From assembly GCA_039545355.1 (NCBI GenBank), contig BCJJ01000002.1, positions 1,831,518 to 1,895,517 of the forward strand: 64,000 nucleotides of DNA. The letters run 5' to 3'. Made by a program: the position numbers and the translations under genes. This document shows, in pieces, positions 47,114-59,605 of the stretch; positions within the stretch are counted from its first letter, which is position 1, and each line of letters starts with the position of its first letter. A model generated the notes under the pieces. The model was not told the origin of the DNA. It did not search any database and worked only from the letters and a program-made list of their open reading frames with translations. This DNA is from Trichosporon coremiiforme. Lineage: Eukaryota > Basidiomycota > Tremellomycetes > Trichosporonales > Trichosporonaceae.

Positions 47114-48679
47114 TCACCACCCGCCGACCATGCCTCCCGACTCGAAGAAGAGCTTCTCGAACCCGTCGAACGGGTTGCCCTCGACCTGGGAGATGTCCTG
47201 GAGCTCGACAAAGTTGTCCTTGATCTCGTCCGGCTTGACATTGGGATGGACCGCGAGATCGGTGCACATCCACGGGCTGAGCTTGACGTCGAGCAGGGCA
47301 TAGTTCAGGCTGGGCTCCGAGGCACGGTCAACCTTCATCTTCTTGATGAGCTTGAAGATGGGGCGCTCCTGCTCCGCGCCAAGGTGCTTCAGGAGGTTAC
47401 TGTGTACGAACAAGGGCGGGTAGTTGCCCTGCCCCTGCGGGATCGTGATATCGTACTGCAGCATTGTGTGGCCGCAGAAACTGCCGCTGTTCTGGAGGTA
47501 TCCGAGGGCGGAGAGCCAGCGTTGGCTGCGCGCGTACGGGATGTTCAGCGCGCGGAACGCCCACCGGAACGTGTCCTTGTCCCCGCCGCAGAGCTTGAAC
47601 CAGAACGCGTCGTCGGCCATCATGCCCGTCGCGAGCCAGAGAGCGGCGAGGTTCAGTCCCCCGTTCCCCGCCTTGTCGAGCACGATCTGGCCAGACTCGA
47701 ACGTCCACTCGTCGAACGTGCAGGGCTCGCCGACGACACGCCAGATCGCATTGTCCGGGTGGTCCTTCGTGATGTCGGGCCAGAAGACGGCACTACCACC
47801 AGTCTTGTACAGCTCCGCATCGAAGAGATGCTCGACCCGCCCGAGCGGAACGTTGTCCGAGTCCAAAGACAGGACCTCGCGGAACGAGCTCTCAATCATC
47901 GCACTGCTCTTGATTTGCCAGTTCTTCCACCGCCCTGCCTTCTTCTCCGCATTGCGCACCTGCATGACCTTACCGCCGAGCTGTTCGATCGCACTCCGCT
48001 GTCCCGCATCGGTCAGCTCACCCTCGTAGTGAAACACCTCGATCGGGAGCGTGTTTCCATAGCTCTTCAGCATGCGAAGGAGCGTGATCGCGCGCTGGGT
48101 CGTGTCCTTGTTGCCCGCGGTGAGAACGATGCCGCGTCCGGTGCCCGTGGTGTTGCCGCCGTTCTCGCCGTTCTCGCCGTTCTCGCCATCAGAGTGCACG
48201 AGGCTGTAACCCTCCGCCTGCCGCGCGGCGAGGTATTGCACGAGCTCGGCGCGCTTCTGCCTGGTCTCCTCTGGCTTCAGCGCACGCCAGAACGGGCCGT
48301 CGTTCTTGAGCTGATCCGGGTTCACGAGCAGCTTGGCGAGGTGCGTGGGACAGTATTCGTGGTTCGCCGCCTCATCGTGTGACAGCGCCGGCCGGCGGAG
48401 GAAGGCGTTTAACGCTCGTCCGAGCCGCGGCTCGCCGTCCAGCTCATGCGGAAGCTGACCGGAGGGGAACCACTGCTCGTACTCCTTCGGTAACGTCTCG
48501 TCCGTCGCGCTGATGCCGACGGGCCCGCCGCGACCAGAGCCTCCGACCCAGGACGAGGGGACAACATGCTGCCGTGTCGTCGGGTGAACGAGCAGCAGGA
48601 GGGACGTCACGAGCAGGAGCAGGAGCAGCGGTATGACTGGCGGTGCTCGTCGAAGTATCGGCGGGATCGGGAACGCCAT
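47114..48679 (-). CDS. Golgi alpha-mannosyltransferase, MNN2/MNN5-like (GT71)
   Basis: A single intronless reading frame of 521 aa, unusual beside its intron-rich neighbours. The N-terminus is a type II membrane anchor: a short cytosolic MAFPIPPILRRAPP, then a leucine-rich span PLLLLLLVTSLLLLVHP. After a stem region with a GENGENGENGGN repeat comes the catalytic domain. It shows GRGIVLTAGN, LPIEVFHYEGEL, WQIKSSAMIESSFREVLSLD and SDNVPL (the DXD metal/nucleotide-sugar site is DSD), AVFWPDI and ESGQIVLDK, ending NYALLDVKLSPWMC. The pattern fits the GT71 group that adds alpha-1,2-mannose branches to cell-wall mannan or, in basidiomycetes, to glycoproteins and capsule-related glycans. The precise linkage is unknown. 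Confidence 0.9.
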   Translation of the reverse strand: MAFPIPPILRRAPPVIPLLLLLLVTSLLLLVHPTTRQHVVPSSWVGGSGRGGPVGISATDETLPKEYEQWFPSGQLPHELDGEPRLGRALNAFLRRPALSHDEAANHEYCPTHLAKLLVNPDQLKNDGPFWRALKPEETRQKRAELVQYLAARQAEGYSLVHSDGENGENGENGGNTTGTGRGIVLTAGNKDTTQRAITLLRMLKSYGNTLPIEVFHYEGELTDAGQRSAIEQLGGKVMQVRNAEKKAGRWKNWQIKSSAMIESSFREVLSLDSDNVPLGRVEHLFDAELYKTGGSAVFWPDITKDHPDNAIWRVVGEPCTFDEWTFESGQIVLDKAGNGGLNLAALWLATGMMADDAFWFKLCGGDKDTFRWAFRALNIPYARSQRWLSALGYLQNSGSFCGHTMLQYDITIPQGQGNYPPLFVHSNLLKHLGAEQERPIFKLIKKMKVDRASEPSLNYALLDVKLSPWMCTDLAVHPNVKPDEIKDNFVELQDISQVEGNPFDGFEKLFFESGGMVGGW

Positions 48680-51600
48680 CTTCGGAAAGTTGCCCGGCTG
48701 AGTCTGAGCCTGCTTGTCTTCCTCACGAGTGTGTGCGCTGCGTCGTGTGGTCGTACGTCGCTGTGTGCTGTGTGCAGTGGCGGAACACTAGCGGCGGGCA
48801 GTGCTGAAGGCGACGGAAACAGGGTACCTGTTTGAGGCGACAACCCCGGCCAACGGTCCTGTCCAGGTCCGAAGTGTGTCTCCAAGGATACGGACAACAG
48901 GTCGTACACCGCAATCGCTGTGTCGGTCGGTATTCGCAATGCCCCGGCGCCGTGGGATGGGACGGCGTCGTCGGCGTGTCGTGCGACGATAGCAAGTGTT
49001 AGAGTTTAGCTGTGTGCCGGCGTGGTCGGTCAGTCGCCGGCGGTTAGTTGGTCGGATGACGGGACATGGTTGCGGCGTGCTGTTGTGTAATGTGTGTGCT
49101 GCGGCGTGGTGGTGCGGTGCAGTGCGCGTCTCATGCGCGCCTGCGGAACGAGACCTCCACCGCGCTGCTCGGTGGAGGGAGGAGGGGACGTGCATGGTGG
49201 TGAAGTGAGAAGTGGAGCCGGCGTGGGAAACCTCGCACCCGCTGCGGCCGTGTGAGAGCGACCTCGCACCCGTCATTGAGTATCATCCCGCGAGCCTGGC
49301 CAAAGGCGCGGAAACAGTCTGGTCCGAGTGCGCTGGTGCTGCTCCGCTGCAATAGACCAGGTCGGGAACGAGTAGCGAGTCGTGAGTCAGCTCTTATGTC
49401 TGAATGGGCCAGGGAGCAGTGCAATCGAACGGCAGCCGAATTGCTAGTGCTGTGTCATGCCGTGAGCCTGTCCAAAATTTCGGCAAGTCTCAAAAGTCTG
49501 ACCAGTCGAAAGCACGCGGTACCACGGACGAAGCCGGCCTAGCCTGAGCTAGCCTGAGTCTGAGCCGCGAGCTGCCGGGTGGCCGGGTGGCCGGGTGGCC
49601 GGACCGTTCGCCGAGAGGCGAGCCCCAACGAGCCTCGGCGTGGACGCGGCGGGTCGTGGATGGCCAAACGGTGGCGTCGAGGACTGAGGGTCGACAAGGG
49701 TCACACCAAGACTTTTCTGAGTTCCAGTTTTCAGGGGTGCCGTAAACATTGGGGGGCAGGGATTGGATCGAGGGTGAAAGGGTTGTGCACCATGCCTGGA
49801 CATCTGTGCTTGTGCGTTTTGTGTGTTCTGGTGCGGCTTCTGGCGCGCTCGACCTGGCATAATCTGGCATGGCATGGCGGCATGACATTGGCGTATTGGC
49901 ATGCGATCGCGCCCGTCTGACCGCCTTCGGCCACCTTCTCTTCTCGCGTCAGAGGGAGATAGGGCCCGTCCCTCTGACCCCTCGAGAAATGATTTGCATG
50001 CCGCTGGGCACGATCACGATCTTGGCCAGATCGCAATCTCATTGTCGCGCTGAAATACACACGCAAGGCCCTTCGACTTCGGACCCGCGCGCTCGCTCCA
50101 CTGGCTATGCGTGGGCGTGCGAATCGAGGAGTTCGAGAGCGCCGGGACGTCAGTCAATCCATCGGCCATGCGCGATGGGCGATGTCATCTTGATTATGCT
50201 GCGGCATTCAATGAGCGCCGTGTCAGTTCAGGCAGAGGTGACAGACGCAGGCATCCAGCAGATGCAATTTAGCCAGAAGGTTGACTGGATTGCCGCAGAG
50301 AGCCGCGGAACAACTACCACTGCCGCTCGCGGCGATATGTATGTTTGTGTTGCAAGCCCATGCGACCCATGAAGATGTATCTCCGTTGGCGGCCAAGTCT
50401 ACATGGCCATGGCAGTGATGCAGCTTGGCCATGGCCAGAGCAGGTCTTGGCTCACGCCAGCTCGGCCCAGCTCTCGGGTTCAGGCTGGACTTGACCCTTG
50501 TACTTCCTCGTATATCCACATGACAGGGCCAGATAGGGCCCGAGCGAGGCTGAATGATTCGCGGTCTTTGTATTGGCCGGCGGGGCGTGCATGAATGGGT
50601 GCGGCTGAGTGTGTGGTGTGTGGTCGGATCTGCGCGACTGCCGCTCTGCCGTGTGGCGCCCGCAGCGCATAGCGATGAAGCCGGTCGTCCGTATCCGGCC
50701 GACTCGGGTGCCCGACATCAGCATGGTCAGTGGCAGCCACCGGCACCGCCGTGCGCGCGGCTCCCTTCGACAGACGACAGACCCTGCGCAGAAAGCCCTG
50801 CACACCCTGCGATGACCCGTATCCGGCAGAGTGGATTGTGCACAGAGCATGCAGAGCAAACGCGCACTTACGCAATAGCAATATCGCAAAGCTTCGCGGA
50901 GCCGGACTCGCATGTCAGCGCTCTCGGCCAATGACAAGCCATGACAAGCCTTGAGGTCTGACGTACGTGCACGATCGGGGTAATCATCCACTACTTTGGG
51001 CACCTTGTCCAGCTGCGTACCCTCTGCGTATCCTCTCAGCACGATCAATGTCGTTTACGCACCGTTCTGCAGGTATGCACCAGTGACACAAAGGGACAGG
51101 CAAACACAAACGCTACGAGGCGTTGCTGCAGTGTCTATTGGAGGAGGTGGCAGACGTGGGTACATAGACCGACCGTGCCGTCGCGAAATGATTCGCACGT
51201 CAGCAGCAACGGCGACAGGCACTGAGGATACCTCCGATACGCAGGACGCCATACGCAGCATGCGAGACGAGTCATGGGATCTGAACCCCTTCAAGTCTGA
51301 GCTTCCTCCCCTCCCAGCACCCCCTCGTTACTCGTCGGACCTGGTTGGAGCCTTGAGCCTGTGTCATGACGGGCCGTGGATACCTCGGGGACCTGGTGGA
51401 CCTGGGCGGGGATGTGGCCATTTCTCGCTCATCACGCTCAAGATTTCGAACCTGAACCTGAACCGAAAAGCTATCATGGCAACCGGCGCTACCAGCGGTC
51501 GGGTCGTTGGGCGCGGTGGGAAACAAAGTTATCTCGTCGCTCGCGGCGTTGCCGTCCGTCTGCGCTCCGATGTAGCCGCCGCTTCTAGCTCCAACCAAAA

Positions 51601-53539
51601 CTGTGCAGACGCCAGGGGAAACGTACCTCCTCTGCTGCTCTGTCGTCGCCTTGCCGTTTCCCGGCGCAGCTAGCAGCTATGTTTGGACGAACTCATTTCA
51701 GGCATTGAGCAGCCCCGATCCTGCGACCGAGACAGCGTATCGAGACCGCAGACACCGGAGCGGTGTGCGGCGCGGGCAAGGCGGTCAGGAGACCGGCGCA
51801 TCGCAGCGGCGTGCACAGCGAGCTGAAACAATCAGGACAACGTGGCAACTACAGCTTGTGGGTCTCGGCAAACAAGCATGTTCGCGTCAGTCTGCTGTAC
51901 GCTCTGGGATGCATGGCGCAACATATCAAGTGTGTCGTAGCCATGCGCAGATTTGGGGGGCCTCGGGCAGCGGGCAGCAGCACACGAAGCACACGAAGGT
52001 CGCAAGGGTGGCGAGCTGATCCCGACTGCGAGCTCGCCTACCCAGTCGGCCCAGGAGATGGGTAAGTCATCTGACAAACCCCCAGACCCAGGCCAGACCA
52101 CCATGTTCTGGTCGTTCGACAGATCGACTGAATACCTGGCGCCTGGCGCTCCACTCAGGAGCGCGGAGGCAGGCATGGACGCTCCACCATGATGCAACTT
52201 GGTGCGAGCTTCCTTCGTCCTGTGAAATGTGTAACAAGGTTTCCGCCCCGTCGACCTGAGTGAGCCATGGGGAGGTATGGGGTAACGATGGGGCATTTCT
52301 GGCCATACGCAGGCCGTACACGCAGGCTCATGAATGCGATGGAAGCAAACGCATTCCTAGCAGTCTCCATGCACTTGGGAGTGCACTGGGAGCCACTCGC
52401 CCTGATTAAATACCCATACGACAGGCGCCACAGCGCACCTGTCTGCTGCACGTGTCGGAGTGAAACGTCTGTGTTCCGGAAGTGCTGTCAGAGAGTGTTC
52501 GTGGGTAGGCAGTGCGCTGTCAGAGACCGGTCGAAAGTCGTCAGAAAGCCATCACGGGGTGCGCGGGAGTGGCCAGAGAGGGACGAGTGCACCTGCTGAC
52601 CCGCAAGCGATACGGCCTGGGGCCCTCGGTCTCACCATCTGCAGGAGCATGGAGTTGGAGGGCAAGCGCATAAGTGCGCGCGCGGCTGTGCCATGCCGTG
52701 ATGTCCCGCCCGTCGGTCTGCCACCAGACTGCAAGTGTAGGCGGCCAACTCGGCGGGGTGCCCGCAAGCGCGCAAGCGCTACGCGAATGTCTCAGAAACC
52801 TTGTGGCCGTTAGGATGTTCGGTTAGTGCTCAGAAAACTACACAAAGTGTATTTTGCGCGCCTGGCTACATCCATCAAGATGAAGATTAGGGTTCTAAAT
52901 CGCGCTAATCAAGGTCAGAAGGAAAAGGTGATTGTCGCGTTTGTCGCGAACGAGACAGCGCGCCGAGCAGGCCGGAGTGGAAGGTTGGGGCCAGCCTGGA
53001 GCCCGGCCATGTCACCCTTGGAGCCATGCGTAGCGGGAGATACAACTGGATGACTGGACTCTGTTATGGACTGCCCGCCTGGCGAAGCATCGTGCACCAT
53101 GTAGAGTGCTACAGTGGTGTGTGGTGTCTTTATCAGGGTCGAAGTGGCGAGGGCCAGACTCGCCCCTGCACGGATCGGACCCTTAGTTTGGACCCTGAGG
53201 AGGGCTGGCCAGACCTCGTAAACCATGCGCCAGGGACCAAAGGTCGGCAGGGACAAAGACGATCACCAAGGCATGCTTGCAGAGAAAGAGCATCGCGGTC
53301 CAGGCGTCGTCTGGCGTCGTCGCGCCCGGCACAACACCCGAGGCCAAGCCTGCCCCAGCCCACCGAGTCCACCCAGCAGCCAGCTTGGCCAGCATGGCCA
53401 GCCTGGCCGGATCGGTCACTTGAGGATTCTGCCCGGCATGGGGCCCGAGGCTCCGAGGCGCGAGTCGCGAGTGTCGCGGTCTCGAACTAAGATTGAAAGG
53501 GACGGCCTGGGCTTTTACGGTCCACATCTTGCACGCCCT
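48680..53539. other. 4.9-kb gene-free tract
   Basis: No reading frame with domain, intron chain or codon bias was found on either strand. There are short tandem repeats of GGCCGGGT around 49577-49603 and GGCCAGC-like units around 53380-53406. The left end must carry the promoter of the MNN2-like gene. I find no tRNA or transposon hallmark. Confidence 0.55.
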
Positions 53540-54884
53540 TGACACCCTCATCCCCTTCCATCGAAGTCCCTCCGACGCAGGCGCATGCACGCACACAGGG
53601 AGAGGAAGAAACGAAAGTCGAGCCTCACAAAGCACACCTGGCACCTGGACACCAAGACCGTACATGCGTCACTAACGCTGTCGCCCGTCGCCCTAGGCCT
53701 GCCGCTCGTGCTCGCTTGCGACTGTCTCGCGGCCCTCATGGCCCTCTAGAGTATTCGTCGCGCTGCACGCACGCTCCCAGGTCTTCGCCGCCAGGCCTCC
53801 AGGTCCAGCATCTTAGGTCCGCCCTCGTCAGGTCCTCACCATCACTAGAGTTGGTTCCCGACGACGTCTCTCCCTGCCGCCCTTATTCCATGGCCCCTCT
53901 CCTCCCGCTCTCCTATCACACTGCCCTTTACTACTAGATCGACTCCTCCCTAGTTACCACACAACTAAACGCACCGCAAACCGCACAACCGCTCAAACGC
54001 TCACTCTGCCGCGTAACCTTTCGAGTCTCCGACACTTTCCGTTCGCACTACCTTCCATCTCTCACACTTTCCCGAGTGCACAACACACATCTTGACTTCC
54101 CCTCCGTATCATACTCCTTCCTCCGTCTCACTTGTCCTGTCCTCGTCGACTCTCTCTCTGTTTCTCCAGCTCGATCCTCGGCGCCCCTCCCCACCGCCCG
54201 ACTCAGCTGTTCCCGCCCCCTAACAAACGCTCGCTCAGTTTCCATTACGACTGGAACACCCAATCTATCAGACGATTCTCCGAGTGTTCACATCCGCGTT
54301 CATCACCCGTCACGCTGCCCGCTGAGCCCCTGTCCGATCTACGCGAATCTCACGGCCAGGCCTTCCAACGCCCAGCTCACACACGGCGCACTCATAATAC
54401 ACACACACGGTGCTCTCCCCACCTGTTCAACATTGCGCCGTCCGCCAGCAGCAGCACACACGTAGGTCATTGAGTTGGCTTTCTACAAAGTAGCAAGTGC
54501 AACTCTGTAGCATCAGGCAAAGTGTCCTCCACATTGTCTGTCCGTCGCTCCTACCGCGTTCGTTTGGCCTCGGCTGCCCGCCAACGTCGTTTACTCAAGG
54601 CAGCGGCCAACGCTGCAGACACAGCATCAGCAGTCAACAACAACTTATTCAAACGCCATCGCCGAGAGCGTCTGCTTAGACACAAGCAGCGGCCATCCCC
54701 CCAGCAACTCAAATCACAACAGCGCCTCCGGCGGAGCAGCTTTGGTGTTACGAGGGGAATGCCCGTCGTTTCGCAGCCTGTCCCTCCCACCACTCACCTC
54801 CCCTCCCACGACAAGGCGTCCTTTGCGACGTCAATCCCATCAGAAGCCACCCGACCCCTCATCCCTTCTGTGAAACCCCTCACC
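53540..54884 (+). promoter_or_regulatory. Long pyrimidine-rich leader/promoter of the unknown gene
   Basis: About 1.3 kb of sequence whose plus strand is dominated by C and T, for example CTTCCCCTCCGTATCATAC near 54100, running up to the ATG at 54885. It holds a possible 15-codon upstream frame at 53890-53937 in a good context (TTCCATGG). An in-frame ATG at 54759 lies inside it. It resembles the CT block before the homeobox gene. Whether it is transcribed is unknown. Confidence 0.45.
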
Positions 54885-56223
54885 ATGTCTCCGATGGCGG
54901 CGTCTCCGATGGTTGCCGGTCCCAGCACTGCATGGCCTTCATCAGCAACTCAGTCTAGGTTCTTCCTAGTCGACATTGACGAGCCGGCCATGCCGACAGC
55001 AGCTCTTGGGTCGCCACCGCAGAGCTTCTCTCGTTGCTCGGTGAGTACTTTTGCTTTTCCTTGCTTCCCCACCCAAACGACCTCGGCTAGTCACACTGGG
55101 GCTGCAATGCGCTTTTCTCCCTAACTCTGCGCACTCCCTCACCAGTCCCACTTTCCTTGCATCTCGGTGTAGCTAACACGGGCAGAGTGAACCACCGTCA
55201 AACCGCGATAGTGACTACCGCCGCCAGCGATCGTCGAGCGATTCGATCTCGCGGACACCGAGCATTCCAGATTCCAACGACAGCCATGTCGATCTCAAGT
55301 CGATGGGTGCTGCGCGTATGCCTATCACTGTAAGTTTCCAGAACCAATCCGAGCGCAGTTCGGTCCAGTCCAGTCCAGTCCAGATCCAATCCCCCGCAGT
55401 CTCCGCCTAGACTCAAGTCTCATCGGTCGTCGCCTTCGAGCGTACTTCGGAGAGGCACCACCCTCAGACGTGTCTCCCGCATTCATGCTTGCATGCTCCT
55501 GAAAGTGTCGTTTAATTTTCTGGGCTTTGCATGGCTTGGGACATGCCGGACAAGCTCACTGGCTGCGGAGTGAAATGAAGCGGGGTGACAACCCCCCTCT
55601 TAATTACTTCCATGCTAAGGGACCCTTTATTCAGAGGCGCCGATCCTGTATTCCTGGCCTAGCTGGCAGGCTTGCTTCCGAAATTGAGGTCACACCTCGA
55701 CTGCACCGACCACCCTGCATCCATGCTCTCCTCCCTGTCTACACCCGACCACCCCTTTCACGCCGTGCACCGTCCATTGGAACATGCTCGCTGACGTTTG
55801 CAGCCCCCGAAATCCGACAATGCAAAGTTCCTCCCGCCCGAGTCTCTGACGTCGCTGGCCGTTGCGTCTGAGCCGACGTCGCCGCTGCGACAGTGCAGCG
55901 TCGCCTCGAAGGCGCCGCCGCTGCAGCCCGAGCCGCTCGAGTCGCCGCCATTCCCGCGCCACGACTCGGAGCCGCTCACGACGACATACCACCCGTTACG
56001 CTCGTCGCAGTACACTGACCTGTTCCTGCTCGAGCCGCACGAGTACGACTCGATCGCCGACTCGGAGTTGATGCGCCTGTACGACCGCGGCGTCATTGAA
56101 GGACGTATCCTGGAGCAGATCGTCGACGCGAGCATCCGCATCCAGCGCGCGTGCACTGATGCCGACCGCGCAGTCAGCATCAAGACCCGCCGCGCCATGA
56201 TCCGCCACGCTCTCGAGGAGTAG
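54885..56223 (+). CDS. Unrecognised, regulator-like protein
   Basis: I do not recognise the family. Exons 54885-55040, 55186-55329 and 55804-56223 are in phase 0 and give about 240 aa. The start has a strong CACCATGTC context; an ATG at 54759 would add 42 residues. The N-terminal half is Ser/Pro-rich and disordered (SPPQSFSRCS, SSDSISRTPSIPDSNDS), with potential phosphorylation sites. The C-terminal 75 residues look folded and helical: YTDLFLLEPHEYDSIADSEL, MRLYDRGVIEGRILEQIVDA and IKTRRAMIRHALEE. The second intron (474 nt) is very long for this genome and may hide an extra exon: a CAG at about 55400 is followed by an open SPPRLKSHRSSPSSVLRRG stretch. No membrane segment or signal peptide is present. 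Flanking DNA is gene-free for kilobases. Confidence 0.6.
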
Positions 56224-59200
56224 AACGTCGACACAGGGTCGGGGCCCGGCCCCGATCTCCGGCGAGCCGAGGGCTCCGGCACTAGTGCGACGTACCGCGC
56301 AGTCGCAGACCCCAGGCGGTGTGCCTGAGTGTGGGTGCGACATGCGACACTGCTGCAGGCGCGTGCGCCGGTGCAACAACAATGCACCGGACTGCGCAAG
56401 CACGCAACGCGGCCAGGCAGGGCCCAGACCACGCCTCCGCCGGCTACCAACTACAGGTGATAGGCGATCACGCAGACCGAGGAAGAGACCAAGAAGACAT
56501 GTACGAGACCATCACACAGCTGTACGACATAGGAATCCGACACTGAGCGGAAGAAGCACACCCATCCACGACCGATTCTACGGCCCACACCGACGCATCT
56601 CCATTGTTCTGCATAGCATCACCCCCAAAGCTCCCCTCACTACCTCCGAAGTTGGACGACGGCGGCCGACATCCGGCGAGCGGCTGTCGCGTATCTCGGC
56701 AGCAACAGCCGCCTCGACCGACCTGACTAGACCTGTCGCCGACAACTGCACCAACCTTGTTTTTATTCTCCTCTATTCTGGGATAATAATTGGGATTCAT
56801 CACTTACTTTGTATGGAACACACGGAGCCGTCTGCAACAATACCTGCGAGCGAGGAATGAGGACAGGACAGATGCAGACGCAGACCGAAGCAAGATGACA
56901 GTCTACACCCTTGGGAATCTCGCACCTGGTCTAGCGGCAAGAATGTGCCTGGCATGTCTGGAACGAGAACAAGGATACGAAGGACGACACTGACCGAGCC
57001 GCCCACCGAGCTACCGAAGAGAACTGCGAGCCGACGTGTACGTGTGCGCCGGTTTGAATGCGCCCGTCACCGCCTGTTTTGCGCGCGACAGATCCCTGGG
57101 CTCCAAGGTACGAGGGACTTGTCCGTTGCCGCTCGGTCTATAATGTCCGCCTCGATCCATCGTTCCCCCGCGTCCCCGTGGAACACATGTGCATTCCCTC
57201 CTTCTCCCCACACTCCCACTGCCACTTCGACCGCCACACCCACGCCTCATCACCCACACCTCATCAACACACAGATCATCATTTGTATACCACCCCACAA
57301 CACTGCAGCACCAATACACGCTCATCGCTACGCTTACGACACGTCACGACTGCCTAGACCGTAGATATCCACAAGGACTGTCGCCTATGTACCATACCTA
57401 CACCCTCACAAAACACTTTCAGTACAGGTTAAATAGGGTGTACCAAGTCTGCGGGTCGGAAGCATGCATGAACAATACTTGGCCAACCGAGGGAGCGAGC
57501 GAGCAAGCGAGGAGGTCGGCAAGAGCGAGCGAGCGAGCGAGTAGCGAGCGCCACTGACGCAAGGTTACGCCTGGAGATGCCACCAGCGATTTCGTCAGCC
57601 GGCGTGCATGAGCGATTAGCTGATGGTTGCACGCGCAACCATGTCGCATGAAGGAGATCGGTGACTCAGCCATAAGTCCAGAACCGAGGATGACTGCGGC
57701 ATACCGTCTGCGTCTGGTGCGCCACAGCATCACCCCCGGACCTCGGCCCCATGGCCTGGGGTTCATGAAGTTCTCAGGTTGATCGGCTGAATGCTGGGCT
57801 GACGCGATTTCATCTTTCATCTGTTTGATGTGGCGCTTACCTGCGTACTTCGCCTCCTCGCATCAACCTGTGTCAGGACGATCTCTTGGTCTTGAAGGCA
57901 ACATACCGTAGCTGGCAGAGGTAAGAGACGGCGTTACCAGGACGGGCACGCGCGCGGCTTGACAACAACGCTCCAAGGAACTGTATCACGGGCGACGACG
58001 GCTCTCCGTGCTCGTGGCAGGCACTCGATCCATCTCCGTGTACAAGTCCGACAGACTCGGACAGTCTGCGCATGCACACTTCTTCGAGTAACCGGTGTGT
58101 ACCTCCGTGTTGTCCCAAGTCATGACAACCCAGGGCGTGCAGTTGGCCGGTGTGTTCTTAATTGGGGGCCAGGGCATGCATCGACCCAGGAACGAGGAAG
58201 GACACTGAGGGTGACGCAGGCAAAGTAGCAGCACGTCGACCGATCGATCATAGTCCAAAATAGCACGACGACTCTCAGAGGCCATAGGCGATTACACAAC
58301 GTGTGCTATGATCGAGCGACGACGACGCGGCGACGCGTGCATGCCACGGTGTTGATAGTCGTTCGATGTAACCGCACAAAGCACGCAATAGTGTACCTTT
58401 GTGTCAGTATGCGCGTAACGGAGCCGAGTGTCCAAGCCCACTGTCCCACCACGTAGCTCAGAGCCTGTTGAGTGGTTAAGCTCCACTTGAATGAGCCCAG
58501 TTAGGTCCAGTCAGGTCCAGCCGGTGGCAGCGTTAGCCACGCAGTGTGCCGAGCTTAATCCTCCGACGGTCCTCCGAGAGGTTGGCTCAAACAGATTGTC
58601 AGCATCTGCCTCCTTGCTTCAGCAAGTACTAGCAAGTACTAATGCGAATAGCAGTGCGTAGCGGCGTACCTCTTGCCCCTGCAGCGAGAATGGGCGTACC
58701 TGAGCAATGTTCTTTGAATCCAGTGTCTGCTACCGAGTGTCACTCACAAGGTACACAGCTGTGTGCACTGGTGCAGACGACGCTCGCGGCGCTGCGGGTC
58801 GTACTCACTACCCGGCCAGTCGGGCGAGTCGGGAGGGCTAGCGCGACCTCATCTCTTGGCAGCCTGGCGGTACGACGACACGAGCCCAGCAACGGGGTCG
58901 GCGTAACGACACACCGCCCAGACTGAGAGGGACCGTTGCTGTGGAATCTGGCCATGGCCGAATAGTTACTTGCATTGTACGACGCCTGTCCCAGACACCC
59001 GGTATACACAGCCGGTGCTCACAGCCGGTGCCCATCACTGGCACCACTGGCATGACTGCCACTGCCTCACTGCTCGCAGACGTTCCTGCACCAATCAACA
59101 CTGCACCGCTTGCTCCGTACCTGTTCTGCTCGCGACGTACCTCAACGCCTGGCCCGGACCGTCGAGGCACTCGTCGCCAAAGGCACTAGTCGTGGCAAGA

Positions 59201-59605
59201 TAGGCACTGGATATTCCCCGGCTCAAACTGTCGCAGTATATAGCGACGACAATACAAGCATACGCCGCTCGTCTCATGTGACACCCGCTCAGATACCGGT
59301 ACCTTCGTTGTCTCTGCATGATCTCTCCGCCGGAACCAGAGTACGGCGCTCGGTGTGCCTGTCCCAGCAGAGTTTCGTCGTCAGTCCGTCGTCAGTCAAG
59401 TCAGTCGCGAGGCGTTCTTCTTGCCGACGACATGATGCATCGGATGCGGCGGATGACGCGCGTTCCTGTACCAATGCCGAGTAATGCGCCGAGAACGACT
59501 CTGAGGTACGCGCGAGTTACCTCCGAGCCCTACGAGCTTGCCGAGACCATGCTGGCCACGACATTTCCGGCTGCCGGGGCGCGCCGCGCTCGCTATCGCT
59601 CGCGG
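56224..59605. other. 3.4-kb gene-free tract between the unknown gene and RTR1
   Basis: No convincing gene on either strand. The left part should include the 3' untranslated region of the unknown gene; the right end that of RTR1. A GAGC-type microsatellite sits at 57491-57550, and AGCAAGTACT is duplicated in tandem near 58620. Nothing else was identified. Confidence 0.55.
57491..57550. repeat. GAGC-type microsatellite
   Basis: Repeated GAGC units, interrupted once by AAGCGAGGAGGTCGGCAA, over about 60 bp. Simple-sequence DNA in a gene-free tract; no function is implied. Confidence 0.85.

Noticed and set aside
46922..48382. A 486-codon open frame on the plus strand, antisense to the MNN2-like gene
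   Set aside because: It is rich in charged, repetitive residues, has no domain, and arises because the GC-rich sense codons avoid antisense stops. Similar long antisense frames lie opposite MDM31 (28088-29365), SEC23 (38391-39809), the ASST-family gene (34902-35822) and SEC61 (61985-63031).
49490..53490. Open frames of 100-225 codons in the tract before the unknown gene, for example at 50996-51673
   Set aside because: Composition is like the opposite strand, no family resemblance, no supporting splice chain; most likely chance frames in GC-rich DNA.
54522..54884. N-terminal extension of the unknown protein to position 54522
   Set aside because: The codon at 54522 is GTG, not ATG, and the extension is a basic low-complexity sequence; the ATG at 54885 has the better context.
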